From an uncultured Flavobacteriaceae bacterium (GTDB lineage: Bacteria; Bacteroidota; Bacteroidia; Flavobacteriales; Flavobacteriaceae), in contig CAJJCA010000015.1 in the NCBI GenBank assembly GCA_905182575.1, positions 1 to 43,722 on the forward strand: a DNA stretch of 43,722 nt. The letters are read 5' to 3'. Below the pieces are notes generated by a model that was given only the letters and a program-made list of their open reading frames with translations, did not search any database and was not told the DNA's origin. The translations under genes and the position numbers were made by a program. How positions within the stretch are numbered: position 1 is the stretch's first letter; every line of letters begins with the position of its first letter. Below, in pieces: positions 9,970-20,201 of this stretch.

Positions 9970-10501
9970 TTATTTGTTTTTTAATTTTTTTTACAGCGTG
10001 GTGATAAGAGGCTTTAAGCCCTCCAACTGATGTGCCTAGTATTTCAGATATATTGTCGTATTTCATTTCATCAAAATACTTCATGTTAAAAACGAGACGT
10101 TGCTTCTCGGGCAGTTTCGCTACAGCATTTTGCAACCTAATACTTAGTTCATCGCCGTCAAAGTAAGAGTCTGACTCAAGTCTAGAAACTTTTGTTTCGA
10201 TCCACTCTTCATTCGAAACCCCATAATGCTTTGATTTTTTCTTAATTAAGTTGAGTGCTTCATTTGTTGCGATCTTATACATCCAAGTGTAAATTGTACT
10301 GTTTCCTTTAAAACCATTAATATTTTGAAAAACCTTTACAAAAGTATTTTGCAATACATCATCAGCGTCGTCGTGTTCTATTACAATTTTTCTTATGTGC
10401 CAGTAGAGTCTTTCTTTGTAGTCCGCTAACAATTTTGCAAAAGCACTTGCCTGTGTCTCAGGATTTTTAAGTGCATTTATAAATTGATTTTGGCTTTCCA
10501 A
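9962..10501 (-). CDS. ECF-type (sigma-70 family) RNA polymerase sigma factor
   Basis: 179 aa. Region 2 carries DDADDVLQNTFVKVFQN and the -10-recognition helix around STIYTWMYKIATNEALN. Region 4 is LPEKQRLVFNMKYFDEMKYDNISEIL, ending in a helix-turn-helix (SVGGLKASYHHAVKKI). Regions 1.1 and 3 are absent, as in ECF factors. The apparent start is TTG at 10501; no ATG lies in frame just upstream. It begins 54 bp after the ABC exporter and is followed by a membrane protein and a Spy-like protein, the usual three-part flavobacterial layout for an envelope-responsive sigma factor. Confidence 0.92.
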   Translation of the reverse strand: MESQNQFINALKNPETQASAFAKLLADYKERLYWHIRKIVIEHDDADDVLQNTFVKVFQNINGFKGNSTIYTWMYKIATNEALNLIKKKSKHYGVSNEEWIETKVSRLESDSYFDGDELSIRLQNAVAKLPEKQRLVFNMKYFDEMKYDNISEILGTSVGGLKASYHHAVKKIKKQINE

Positions 10502-10554
10502 AGTTTTATTTGTATTTTTAGATTGATTTTTTTAAATAAAGTTTAATGTCCTTC

Positions 10555-12378
10555 TTAAAAAGTTTGAAGGTCCACTAACTTTTTATAGGTAGAATCAACT
10601 CCTATTAAGGACTTGTGATCTCCAGTTTCAACAATTTCACCATTGTTCATAACCACAATTAGGTCAGCTTTTTGAATGGTTGAAAGTCGGTGAGCGATGA
10701 CCAAGGAGGTTCTGTTTTTCATCAAATATTCTAATGCATTTTGAACTAGTTTCTCAGAAGCGGTGTCCAAAGCAGAAGTAGCTTCGTCCAATATTAAAAC
10801 ATCAGGATTTTTTAAAATCGCACGTGCAATGGAGAGCCTTTGTTTTTGTCCTCCCGACAATTTGTTCCCAGATTCACCAATTACGGTTTCATATCCATTT
10901 TCTAAATTTAAAATAAATTCTTCTGCATTGGCGATTTTTGCAGCTTCCTCTATTTCCTTTTCACTGGCATTTGGGATTTCCTAGGGAGATGTTGTTTCTT
11001 CACAGTGTCGTTGAACAGGATGGAATCTTGCGTCACCATTCCCGTTAACCCGTATAGGGATGATTTTTTGATTTTATTGATAGCGATTCCATCGATGGTT
11101 AACGCACCATTGTTGATGTCGTAAAACCTGTTTAACAGATTGGCAACTGTTGTTTTACCACTTCCTGAGGCACCTACAAGCGCTATGGTTTGACCCTTTT
11201 TAAGGTTTAAAGAAAAATCTTTAAGAATGATTTTGCTTTCATAGGAAAAAGAAATGTTTTTAAAAACGATTTTATCTTTAAGTTTGTCAATCACAACAGC
11301 ATCAGGATCGTCTGCCATGTCATCCTTGGCTTCGAGTATTTCGAGGACTCTTTGTGCAGCTGCGTCTCCCTTTTTAATATTGTATAAAGACCTACTGATG
11401 CCTTTTGCAGGAGTCAAAATATTATAGGCAAGTCCCATGTAGGAAAGGAAAATAGCGCCGTTTAGGGTCTGATCTAACAAAACCATTTTACCGCCATACC
11501 ACAGTAAAATACTGATGACCAGAATTCCAAGAAATTCACTTACTGGAGAAGCCATGTTTTGACGGTTCAAGAGATCATTAGAGTATTTGAAAAACCGCTG
11601 TGTTGAGTCAGAGAATTTTTTGATAAAAATATTTTCAGAATTAAACGCTTTAATTATTTTTATACCTCCGATCGTTTCTTCTAAAATAGATAAAAACTCA
11701 CCTTGTTCTTCTTGTACCCGTCCAGATTTTTTCTTTAAAGACTTCCCGATTTGTGATATTATAGCTCCAGAGATGGGAATAAAAATCAACACAAATAGGG
11801 TCAGCTTGGTGCTGAAAGTAAACATGACAATTAGCGAAAAAATTATTGTTAATGGATCTCTTACGATTAATTCTAATACCGACAGAAATGAATGTTGAAG
11901 TTCCAAAACATCGGATGATATTCTAGCCATCAGATCTCCTTTTTTCTTTTCTGAAAAGAAACTAACAGGCAAAGCAGTTGTTTTTTTATACAAGGCATTT
12001 CTCAGATCCTTCAGTACACCATTCCTGAGAAAAGTGATAAAAAACATTGCTAAGTAGTTGAAAATATTTTTCAGAAAAAAGAGGGTTATAATTGTCGCAA
12101 TAACGAACATTAAGGCCTTGCCACTATCTTCAGACATGTATTGCGTGATCTTATAATTAAAAAAACCTTCAACATAACTTTTGACTCCCCTCTATTTCAT
12201 TATAAACAGGGGGCTCAAATGTCTGTTTTGTTGTGCCAAAGAGGATTTGCATCATCGGGATCATTGCCACATAGGACAGGGCACTAAACAAGGCATAGAG
12301 GATGTTAAAGAATACATTGAGGAATGCAAATTTTTTATAGGGTAAGCCAAACTTTAGTATTTTTCCGAAATAGTTCAT
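10555..12378 (-). CDS. MsbA-like ABC exporter (fused permease-ATPase), frameshifted
   Basis: Half-transporter of about 606 aa with an N-terminal six-helix permease and a C-terminal ATPase. The ATPase has Walker A (GASGSGKTT), the signature LSGGQKQR, Walker B ([12 protein letters not shown]) and the switch His (IAHRLST). Three extra bases break the frame: a G in the run at 12187-12190, and an A near 11010 and near 10969. Removing them gives continuous family sequence ([17 protein letters not shown] and [14 protein letters not shown]). Its ATG follows the mutase stop with no gap (TAAATG), so the two are co-translated. The substrate may be a lipid or lipid-linked glycan, given the glycosyltransferase and mutase upstream, but this is only inferred. 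Confidence 0.9.
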
Positions 12379-14085
12379 TTAGATGCCCATGGCTTTTATT
12401 AATTCATCAATTTTAGATTCAAGCTCTTTTTCAACTTCTTTCCACGACTGATGTTTTTCGATTTTTTGATTGGTGCTAAAGTAGAATTTAATTTTGGGTT
12501 CCGTTCCGCTAGGACGAATTGCTATTTTAGACCCATCTTCAAATAGGTAGATTAAGACATTTGCAATATCAAAATCAAGTTTTTCTCTTGAGTGATCTTT
12601 AAGGTTGATGCGAAATCCTTTTTGGTAATCTTCGATGTATGAAATTGATTGACCCGCAATAGTTTCGGGAGGGTTTTCCCTAAAATCATTCATCATTGAG
12701 CTGATTTTCTCAGCACCTTCTTTTCCTTTCTGAGTAAAGGAGAGCAGTCTTTCTTTATAGGCGCCAAATTCACGATAGCAATCTTCAAGGATTTCAAAGA
12801 AACTTTTCCCGATACTTTTTGCATAAGCCCCTACTTCACACGCCAGAAGGGTTGCAGTCACTGCATCTTTATCTCGAACTTTATTTCCAACGAGATATCC
12901 AAAGCTTTCTTCACCACCTCCAATGAATTCCAACTCAGGAAAATCTTCAATAAGTTTAGCAATCCATTTGAAACCAGTCAATGTTTCTTTATACTCAACG
13001 CCATAACTTGAGGCTATTTTTGCGATCATTGGTGAGGAGACGATGGTACTTGCGATAAATTGTTTTCCATTCAAAGCATCCTTCTGCTTCCACTGTTCCA
13101 AAAGGAAATAGGTCATCACAACCATTGTTTGATTTCCATTGAGTAAACAGAATTCACCTGTTTCATCTCTAACGGCAATACCCAATCGGTCACAGTCAGG
13201 ATCCGTTCCAATCACGATATCAGCCCCTTGCTTCTCAGCTTCTAGAAGCGCTAACTTTAATGCCTCAGGTTCTTCTGGATTAGGAGATTTTACTGTTGGA
13301 AAGTTTCCGTCAGGTTTCGATTGTTCTTTTACAAGATAGACTTGTGAATAACCGGCTTTCTCTAAAACTTGCGGAACAGCAGTGATCGAAGTTCCGTGTA
13401 GTGAAGTGAAAACGACTTTATAGTTTTCACGATTCTTAATTTCAAATTTCCCTAACTCGATAGAGACATTAAAAAATGCTTCATCGATTTCCCGATCAAT
13501 TAAAGTGATTAATTTCTCATTAGGGATAAAATTGATATCGCTAAATTCAGTTTTGTTGATTTGATTGATGATCTGATTGTCATGGGGAGGGACAATTTGT
13601 CCGCCATCTTCCCAATAAACTTTATAACCATTGTATTCCGGTGGATTATGAGATGCTGTTAAAACAATACCACATTGTGCATTAAGATGTTTAACCGCAA
13701 AGGAAAGCTCGGGAGTAGGGCGTAGGTCTGAAAAAAGATATACTTGGATGCCATTGGCAGAAAAAACTTCTGCGACTTGACGGGACAGACTCTTGCTGTT
13801 TATCCTACAGTCGTAGGCAATAACAACTTTAATTTCTTTTTTATTAGGGAAAGATTTTTTTAAATAGTCACTTAAGCCTTGAGTGCTTTTCCCCAAAGTG
13901 TATTTATTGATTCGATTGGTCCCAACCCCCATGATTCCGCGCATTCCTCCTGTTCCAAACTCAAGATTCTTGTAAAAAGCATCCTCAAGTTTTTTAGGAT
14001 TCTTTTTGAGTTCGATCAATTCATTTTGTGTTTCTTGGTCGAACGGGGATTTTGTCCATTCTTCAATTTTTGAATTAACTGTCAT
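12379..14085 (-). CDS. Phospho-sugar mutase (phosphoglucomutase/phosphomannomutase family)
   Basis: Interconverts hexose-1- and hexose-6-phosphates, supplying nucleotide-sugar precursors. 568 aa and uninterrupted. The four alpha-D-phosphohexomutase domains are recognisable: the phosphoserine loop TASHNP (Ser near residue 145), the metal-binding loop DPDCDRLG, the sugar loop GGEESFGYL and the phosphate loop RPSGTEPKIKF. Its ATG overlaps the glycosyltransferase stop by four bases (ATGA) and its stop touches the exporter ATG, so all three are translationally linked. Glucose versus mannose preference cannot be read from the sequence; the length suits the PGM2-like bacterial group. Confidence 0.93.
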   Translation of the reverse strand: MTVNSKIEEWTKSPFDQETQNELIELKKNPKKLEDAFYKNLEFGTGGMRGIMGVGTNRINKYTLGKSTQGLSDYLKKSFPNKKEIKVVIAYDCRINSKSLSRQVAEVFSANGIQVYLFSDLRPTPELSFAVKHLNAQCGIVLTASHNPPEYNGYKVYWEDGGQIVPPHDNQIINQINKTEFSDINFIPNEKLITLIDREIDEAFFNVSIELGKFEIKNRENYKVVFTSLHGTSITAVPQVLEKAGYSQVYLVKEQSKPDGNFPTVKSPNPEEPEALKLALLEAEKQGADIVIGTDPDCDRLGIAVRDETGEFCLLNGNQTMVVMTYFLLEQWKQKDALNGKQFIASTIVSSPMIAKIASSYGVEYKETLTGFKWIAKLIEDFPELEFIGGGEESFGYLVGNKVRDKDAVTATLLACEVGAYAKSIGKSFFEILEDCYREFGAYKERLLSFTQKGKEGAEKISSMMNDFRENPPETIAGQSISYIEDYQKGFRINLKDHSREKLDFDIANVLIYLFEDGSKIAIRPSGTEPKIKFYFSTNQKIEKHQSWKEVEKELESKIDELIKAMGI

Positions 14086-15037
14086 GCTTTGCTTTTGATA
14101 CTTTTTGAGATGATATATCTTTTTATGTCTTTTTTATATCGCACCAAAATCTCTCCCAAAAAGCCTGCGATAAAAAGCTGAGTTCCAAGAATCATGGTTG
14201 TTAATGCAATATAAAACTCAGGTCGTTGAGTAATTAATCTGGCTTGGGTGTGAAGATAGAGTTTGTCAATCCCAAGATAAATGGTGAAGCAAAATCCCGT
14301 AAAAAGCATTAAGGTTCCCCAAAATCCAAAAAAGTGCATGGGTCGCTTTCCGAAACCATTTAAAAACCAAAGGGTAATTAAATCTAAAAAGCCCTTAACA
14401 AACCGATCCGCTCCAAATTTAGTTTTTCCATGTTGTCGGGCTTGATGCTGAACGATTTGTTCTTCAATTTTATCAAAACCCTGATGTGCAGCGATTACGG
14501 GGATGTAACGGTGCATTTCTCCGTATACTTCAATGGTTTTAATGACTTCTTTTTTATAGGCCTTGATTCCGCAATTAAAATCGTGAAGTTTAATTCCCGA
14601 GACCCTCCTTGCCGCCCAGTTGAATAATTTGGAAGGTATGTTTTTAAAGAAAATAGAGTCATATCTTTTTTTCTTCCATCCCGAAAGGATGTCTAGGTTT
14701 TTTTCTTTTAAAGTGGTGATCATGGGGTGAATTTCTTCGGGGGAGTCCTGAAGATCCGCATCCATCGTCACTCACATACCTCTCCTGCTGCAAGCTTAAA
14801 GCCAGCGTGAAGTGCTTGGGATTTTCCAAAATTCTTTTGAAATCTAATTCCTTGCGTGTTTTTGTTCTGCTGGACTAATCTTTCGATAACCTCCCACGAA
14901 TCGTCGGTACTACCGTCATCCACATAGATGATCTCGAAATCATAATTATGATTCGAAAGTGAAGCGTGTATCCATTGGTGAAGTTCTTCAATAGATTCAC
15001 TTTCATTTAGTAACGGAATTATGATGGAAAGTTCCAT
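14082..15037 (-). CDS. Family 2 glycosyltransferase of the polyprenyl-phosphate type, frameshifted
   Basis: GT-A fold enzyme related to DPM1/GtrB/ArnC, which load a sugar onto undecaprenyl phosphate. The N-terminal part has SIIIPLLNESESIEELH and YVDDGSTDDSW. After a frameshift near 14771-14779 the metal-binding DADLQDSPEEI follows, then the GIKLHDFNCGIKAYKK segment. Two C-terminal transmembrane helices (near residues 235-258 and 276-299) end in a basic tail, typical of this membrane-anchored group. The reconstructed protein is about 317 aa. The shift seems to involve about five extra bases (GTATGTGAGTG where GTAGTG would fit). It starts 40 bp after the DUF4199 gene and overlaps the mutase. 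Confidence 0.88.
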
Positions 15038-15076
15038 GAAGAGTTTTATTTCACCAACAAAAATAAGAAATTTGTC

Positions 15077-15599
15077 CTATTCAGGACGTGATTTTTTGAC
15101 AATCAGTCCACCAATTAGAGAAATTACAAATCCAATAAATAAAGATCCAACAATCGCAAAGGCGGATATTATTAAGGGAGAGGAAAATTTCCGTTGCATA
15201 TCGACGAATTTATTAGCGCTTTCAACTGACATCTCTGGATCACTCGATAACATCTTTTGTTTTTGAAATTCTAATGATTTGTCCAAAGTTTCAGGGTCTA
15301 AGATTCCAGTCAAAATAAAATAATAAATGATGCTGAGTACTGCAGAAATAACTGCAATTAGGCCAATTTTTAAAGCCTCGGTCAAGCTTAAAAACCCTTC
15401 ATTTGCTTTTTTAAATTGAATGATTCCCGCCATGATTATTACTACCGTAATAACAATATTGATTATCCCTACCGTTTGATCATTTTGATAATGCATGTCT
15501 AGAAAATAAAGCATGATGCCCACTATAATATTGTAGGCTCCAAGGATTATCCCAAAGTTTAATGCTGTTTTTGCGAGGGGTAATTTGCTGATTTTCCAT
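15077..15599 (-). CDS. DUF4199 family membrane protein, frameshifted near the start
   Basis: Small integral membrane protein of unknown function found throughout Bacteroidota, often beside a glycosyltransferase as here. The reconstructed product is about 173 aa with four hydrophobic segments; the middle contains an ITVVIIMAGIIQFKK segment, and the last helix (IGFVISLIGGLIVKK) ends in a basic tail. The ATG at 15599 gives MENQQ; one extra base near 15575-15585 must be dropped to continue into PLAKTALNFGIILGAYN. Without that, only a GTG start at 15523 would be available. It is the first gene of the minus-strand run that continues through the glycosyltransferase, mutase, exporter and sigma genes. 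Confidence 0.8.
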
Positions 15600-15697
15600 G
15601 TTTTTACTGATTTAGTCTGGAAGGCATAGTTTGAACTACATTATCTGTAATTCGTCATTTTTCTTAGAACAAAAGCTAAAGTATTCAAAAAAACCAT

Positions 15698-15705
15698 TAA
15701 ATTTG
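15698..15705 (+). promoter_or_regulatory. -7 promoter element of rpmE2
   Basis: TAAATTTG matches the Bacteroidota -7 consensus TAnnTTTG and lies 26 bases before the rpmE2 ATG. No TTG is found at the expected -33 distance, so the match is partial. Confidence 0.45.
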
Positions 15706-15731
15706 CAGACTTTTCAATATAAAAGATAATT

Positions 15732-16007
15732 ATGAGAACTGGTATACATCCTGAGAATTATAGATTAGTTGCGTTTAAGGACATGTCAAATGACGATGTT
15801 TTTATTTCAAAGTCAACTGTAAACACCAAAGAGACTATTGAGTTTGAAGGTGCTGAATATCCGCTAGTTAAGCTCGAGATTTCTCGAACTTCTCACCCTT
15901 TCTACACTGGTAAATCTAAATTGGTTGATACTGCAGGTAGAATTGACAAGTTCAAAAATAAGTACTCCAAGTTTAAAAAAGAAGATAAAGAAGAAAGCGA
16001 AGATTAA
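15732..16007 (+). CDS. rpmE2: 50S ribosomal protein L31 type B
   Basis: 91-aa bL31 protein of the large subunit. The start [10 protein letters not shown], the KDMSNDD loop, the [12 protein letters not shown] segment and the conserved [25 protein letters not shown] are diagnostic. The zinc-ligand cysteines of type A L31 are absent, so this is the zinc-independent form. The C-terminus is an acidic, lysine-rich tail. It stands alone, ahead of a hairpin terminator and convergent to the peptide-binding lipoprotein gene. Confidence 0.96.
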   Translation: MRTGIHPENYRLVAFKDMSNDDVFISKSTVNTKETIEFEGAEYPLVKLEISRTSHPFYTGKSKLVDTAGRIDKFKNKYSKFKKEDKEESED

Positions 16008-16036
16008 TTTGATTGTTATCTTTCTTAATTAGATAT

Positions 16037-16062
16037 AAAAACCGTCATTGACGGTTTTTTTT
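16037..16062. terminator. Bidirectional hairpin terminator after rpmE2
   Basis: AAAAACCGTC (16037-16046), loop ATT, GACGGTTTTT (16050-16059), followed by further T. A 10-bp stem with A and T flanks lies between the convergent rpmE2 and peptide-binding lipoprotein genes, so it can serve both. Confidence 0.85.
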
Positions 16063-17687
16063 ATGACTTGTTTTTCCGTACCCTTTTAAGGTTGAGCAGA
16101 TTTATTGGGTTAATGCTTAAGCCCTCAACGTTTTTCTGGGAAAACCGGATTACTTGATCATAATAGAGTAAGATCATGGGATGCTTTTTCATTGCAATGC
16201 TGTCCATTTCTTGATAGATTTCAGCTCTTTTTCTAGGGTTTGATATTTCAAAACTCTTTTCAAAAAGTACATCAAATTCTGGGTCTGAAAAATGGGTGTA
16301 ATTCGGCCCCGTTGGGCTAAAGTTTTTTGAATACAATAACGATAGGTAGTTTTCAGCATCGGGGTAATCAGCGATCCAGCTCGATCTAAACATTTCAAGT
16401 TTGCCCGATGACCTGGCTTGTTTTAATGTTGCAGGTGGCATCACATCGATTTTAATATCAATTCCTATCTTTTGCAATTCCCGCTGTAAATACTCGCAAA
16501 TATCCACATAGTTGGCATCAGTGGATAATGTTATTTTAGGTTCAAGGCCTGTTTTTTCTTTAAACTCTTTTACCAAAAGTGCTGCTTTTGAGGAATCATA
16601 AGCTGTGAAATCATTAGAGGCATGTCCGGGAAGTCCCTTAGGGATAAATCCTTTATTTGCTTTAAATCCAATGTTATTCCTTAAATATAAAACCAGCTTT
16701 TGACGGTCAAATCCGATGTTGATGGCTTCTCTTATTAGAGGAGATTTTATCACTTTAGATTTTGAGTCTAAGTAGAATCCTAAGTATTCCGTATTCAGAT
16801 AAGGTCCTTTTTGCATGTTTATCTTATCGAGATATTTATTTTGTCAAGCTCCTTCGGGCCGAAACTAACTCATCTTTATAGGAGTTGTCTAACGAATTTA
16901 ATAAATCAGTTTTGCCTTGAATAAAAAGCATGAACTCACTTTGAATGTCAGGAACGAAACTAATTGCAATGGCTTCAAGGTAGGGTAGTGCTTTGCCTTC
17001 TATATCCGTTTCGTGATAGTTTGGATTTTTTCTAAAAACGAGCTTAACGTTTTCTTCCCATCTTTTAAATGTAAACGGACCCGTTCCGACAGGGTTACTT
17101 CTAAAGTCTTCACCATATTCTTCTATGGCTTCATGCGGAATAACAGAACAATAACGCATTGAAAGTAAACCTAGAAATGCAGGGAAAGGTTTTTTAAGTG
17201 TGAATTTAAGCAAACTGTCATTGACGGACTCGAGTGATTTTACATTCTGCAAAACCCATCCGCCAGGTGAAGCCGTTTTCGGATCCTTCAACCGATTAAG
17301 ACTATAAACAAAATCACTGGCGATTACTTTTCTTCTTTTTTTACTTTTGAATACGATAGATTCATGAAAAAAAACATCCTGCCTAAGTTTGAATTTATAG
17401 ACCAAACCTTCCTCAGAAATATTCCAACTTTTAGCGATGTCAGGTTTAACGTTTAATGAGTCATCCAATTGAACCAAACCATTAAAAATTTGATTTGTCG
17501 CCCAGATATTTGGCAAGATTCGAGTGAATGCAGGGTCTAAAGAAGTAATGTTTTTATATTCATTGTACCGAAAGACCAAGTGATCTTTATCTTTTAATGA
17601 ATTTTGATCACAAGACACAAGGTTTGTGACAATGAAAATAGAGAGCGTTATGCCGATTAAATGGGTTCTAAGGCGGGTTTTCCGCAT
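16061..17687 (-). CDS. Peptide ABC transporter substrate-binding lipoprotein (SBP family 5), frameshifted
   Basis: Extracytoplasmic solute-binding protein of the OppA/DppA family, about 541 aa. The N-terminal signal peptide ends in the lipobox LVSC, so it should be a lipoprotein. The family signature is visible: LDPAFTRILPNIWATNQIFNGLVQLD, PDIAKSWNISEEGLVYKFKLR, NPVGTGPFTFKRWE and, near the C-terminus, SSWIADYPDAENYLSLLYSKNFSPTGPNY. Two shifts within about 50 bases (near 16821-16850) break the frame. Between them the sequence reads ELDKINIS, as expected. No permease or ATPase genes adjoin it, so in Bacteroidota fashion it may work with unlinked partners. It diverges from mtaB across 56 bp. 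Confidence 0.88.
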
Positions 17688-17699
17688 GCTTCAAAATTG

Positions 17700-17707
17700 T
17701 ATATTTG
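17700..17707 (+). promoter_or_regulatory. -7 promoter element of mtaB
   Basis: TATATTTG is a perfect TAnnTTTG match 36 bases before the mtaB ATG, in the short divergent gap with the peptide-binding lipoprotein gene. I see no TTG at the -33 distance. Confidence 0.5.
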
Positions 17708-17743
17708 CATCTAAATTAAGCTTTTTAGTTAAACGAACTGATC

Positions 17744-19095
17744 ATGAATGTCGATCAAATAACAAAAAATATAATCAAACCAAGGGTTGCATTCCATACA
17801 TTGGGGTGCAAACTGAATTTTTCTGAAACAGCGACCATCTCGCGCGATTTTGATGAAAATCGTTTTGAACGGGTGAATTTTGATCTTCCTGCGGAGGTCT
17901 ACGTCATCAACACATGCTCGGTTACAGAAAATGCAGACAAAAGATTCAAAGGTCTTGTTGCAAAAGTTTTAAAGCAAAATCCAAAAGCATTTGTTGCGGC
18001 CGTTGGCTGTTATGCTCAATTACAGCCTGAAGAATTGGCAGCAGTTGATGGAGTTGATTTGGTTTTGGGAGCAACCGAAAAATTCAAATTGATTGATTAC
18101 TTAGACGATTTAACAAAAAAAACTACCGGAGCAATTCATTCCTGTGAAATTTCCAGTGCTAATTATTATGAGAGTTCCTATTCTTTGGGAGACAGAACTC
18201 GTGCATTTTTAAAGGTACAAGGATGGTTGCGATTATAAGTGTACCTATTGCACAATTCCTCAAGCGCGGGGTATATCTCGGAGTGATACTCTAGAGAATA
18301 TTATTGATCAAGCTGTTGAAATCACTTCAAAAGACATCAAGGAAATTGTGTTAACTGGAGTTAATATTGGAGATTATGGAAAAGGAGAATTTGGAAACAA
18401 ACTACATGAGCATACTTTTTTAGAACTCATTTCGGCCCTCGATGAAGTCGAAGCATTGAAAAGGATTAGAATTTCATCAATCGAACCCAACCTTTTAAAC
18501 GATAATATTATAGATTTTGTGTCTAAAAGCAAAAGCTTTGTACCTCACTTTCATATTCCGCTTCAAAGTGGAAGTGATAAAATACTTAAGAAAATGAAGC
18601 GACGGTATTTGAGTGATTTATATGTCAACAGGATATCTAGGATCAAACATCTGATGCCAGATGCTTGTGTTGGTGTGGATGTTATTGTCGGTTTTCCTGG
18701 CGAAACAGATGCTGATTTTATTGAAACCTATAAGTTTTTGGCGGATCTAAACGTGGCCTACCTGCACGTTTTTTCTTATTCTGAACGACCAAACACAGAA
18801 GCCGAAACCTATGCGGAAGTTGTCCCTCAGGTGGTTCGTAGTAAAAGAAGTAAAATGTTAAGAGCCCTATCCGTTAAGAAAAGAAGACTTTTTTATGAAA
18901 GTCAGCTAGGCAAAACCCGAAAAGTCTTGTTTGAAAGTGAGAAACAAGAAAGGTTACATCACTGGATTCACCGAAAATTATGTAAAAGTCAGAGCACCCT
19001 GGGATCCAGACAAGTCAAATAAAATTGAAAAGGTCAATTTAGACGCTATTGATGAGGAAGGGTATGTAAGAGTTAAAAGCTGTTCTAAAGCTTAA
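17744..19095 (+). CDS. mtaB: tRNA t6A37 C2-methylthiotransferase MtaB, frameshifted
   Basis: Radical-SAM enzyme that converts t6A37 to ms2t6A in tRNAs reading ANN codons. The N-terminal UPF0004 domain has the [4Fe-4S] cysteines in FHTLGCKLN, VINTCSVTENAD and VGCYAQ. The radical-SAM CxxxCxxC motif (CDYKCTYC) straddles the first frameshift: an extra G near 18220 breaks GTACAAGATGG. A second extra base (A, near 18941) breaks the C-terminal TRAM-like region, after which the frame runs to TAA at 19093-19095. The reconstructed length of 449 aa is normal. Its end overlaps the convergent GNAT gene by 11 bases. Confidence 0.93.
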
Positions 19096-19378
19096 TTCCA
19101 ACAGGTAGTAATGATTTGTATGCCTTGTTTCTTCTGACAAAACCTGCAATTTTAGGCGAGGTTGGCACCACTCTTAGGTTTTTTTCCGAAATAAATTCTA
19201 ATACTGTTTTGATAAAGTTTTCTTCGAATTCGATGTTGTCAATTTCTTCAGGGATAATAAGTTTCGTCAGAAAAATTTTTCTTTCTTGCTCAGCGTATTC
19301 AATCCTTGCAAGTGATCCCTCTAGGGTAGTTTCAAATTGTCTTAGAAACTCATTGTTCGTTAATTCGACTTTATGCAT
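19085..19378 (-). CDS. Small YjdJ-type GNAT family N-acetyltransferase
   Basis: 97-aa single-domain protein of the short GCN5-related group. It reads as a beta sheet (SLARIEYAEQERKIFLTKLIIPEE), an alpha helix (ENFIKTVLEFISEKNLRVVPTSPKIAGFVRRNKAYKSLLP) and a short tail. The segment VVPTSPKIAGFVRRN fits the acetyl-CoA-binding end of this subfamily, which lacks the N-terminal part of full-size GNATs. Substrate unknown. The ATG at 19378 is used; the 3' end overlaps mtaB on the other strand. Confidence 0.8.
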   Translation of the reverse strand: MHKVELTNNEFLRQFETTLEGSLARIEYAEQERKIFLTKLIIPEEIDNIEFEENFIKTVLEFISEKNLRVVPTSPKIAGFVRRNKAYKSLLPVGIKL

Positions 19379-19493
19379 CTTTGTTTATTAATTTTGAGAT
19401 TAATATACACATTTAAAACTTTCTTTTAGAATAGAATGGGAAATGTAAAGCTAAGGGTTTTTTAAAAAACAGCAATCGTTTATGGCGATAAAT

Positions 19494-20190
19494 ATGAAAA
19501 AAAGATCGATTTACTTAATGCCAGGAATGGCTGCAAAGCCTCAATATATTTGAGTACCTCAAGCTTTCAGAGTACTATGAGGTTAACTATTTGTCATGGA
19601 TGACACCCTACAAAAACGAGTCCTCTTTCGGATTATGCGCAGAGAATGTGTGCAATGAGTCTAGGACGATAACCCCATTTTAGATACGGGGTCCCTTTTG
19701 GAGGCTTATTAGTACAAGAGATTTCTAGGTTCTTAAAATGTGAGAAGGTGATAATTATTTCAAGCATTAAGAGCAATCAGGAGCTTCCCGCGCATATGAA
19801 ATTTGCCCAAAAGACAAACGTGCACACAAGCTTTTGCCTACCCAGTGGATTGAAAATATCGAGTCGTTAGCCATGTTTGCTTTTGGGAAGGATCTTAACC
19901 GCAGGGTCTCCCTCTACCAGCGTTATTTGTCAGAAAGAGATCACAGTTACTTAGATTGGTCTATAGACCAGCTTGTTAATTGGGATAGGTCCAAGGCTGA
20001 CGAGAATGTGATTCATGTTCATGGTTTAAAGGATAGCGTGTTTCCGATTAAAAACATTCAAAAGCCTTACATTGAAATAGAAGGAAATCATTCTATAGTG
20101 CTCACCCAATCTCAGTGGTTAAATAAAAATCTTCCTAAAATTATTTCAAATAATATAATTGATTTAGATAATTTAGAGGGATCAAACTAA
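19494..20190 (+). pseudogene. Alpha/beta hydrolase, multiply frameshifted
   Basis: Several frames together spell a small alpha/beta hydrolase. MKKRSIYLMPGMAA starts at 19494 (or four codons earlier at 19482); then follow YEVNYLSWMTPYKNE, YAQRMCAMSLG, FGGLLVQEISRFLKCEKVIIISSIKS and finally PTQWIENIESLAMFAFGKDLN to the end. The C-terminal part holds the acid and His (GLKDSVFPI and EGNHSIVLT). At least four shifts fall between 19540 and 19840. The nucleophile elbow reads GVPFGG, with Pro where GxSxG needs Ser, although a base error could explain that. This is the most heavily damaged small gene in the window, so a true pseudogene is possible. Confidence 0.6.
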
Positions 20191-20201
20191 TCTTTCAAAA
20201 A

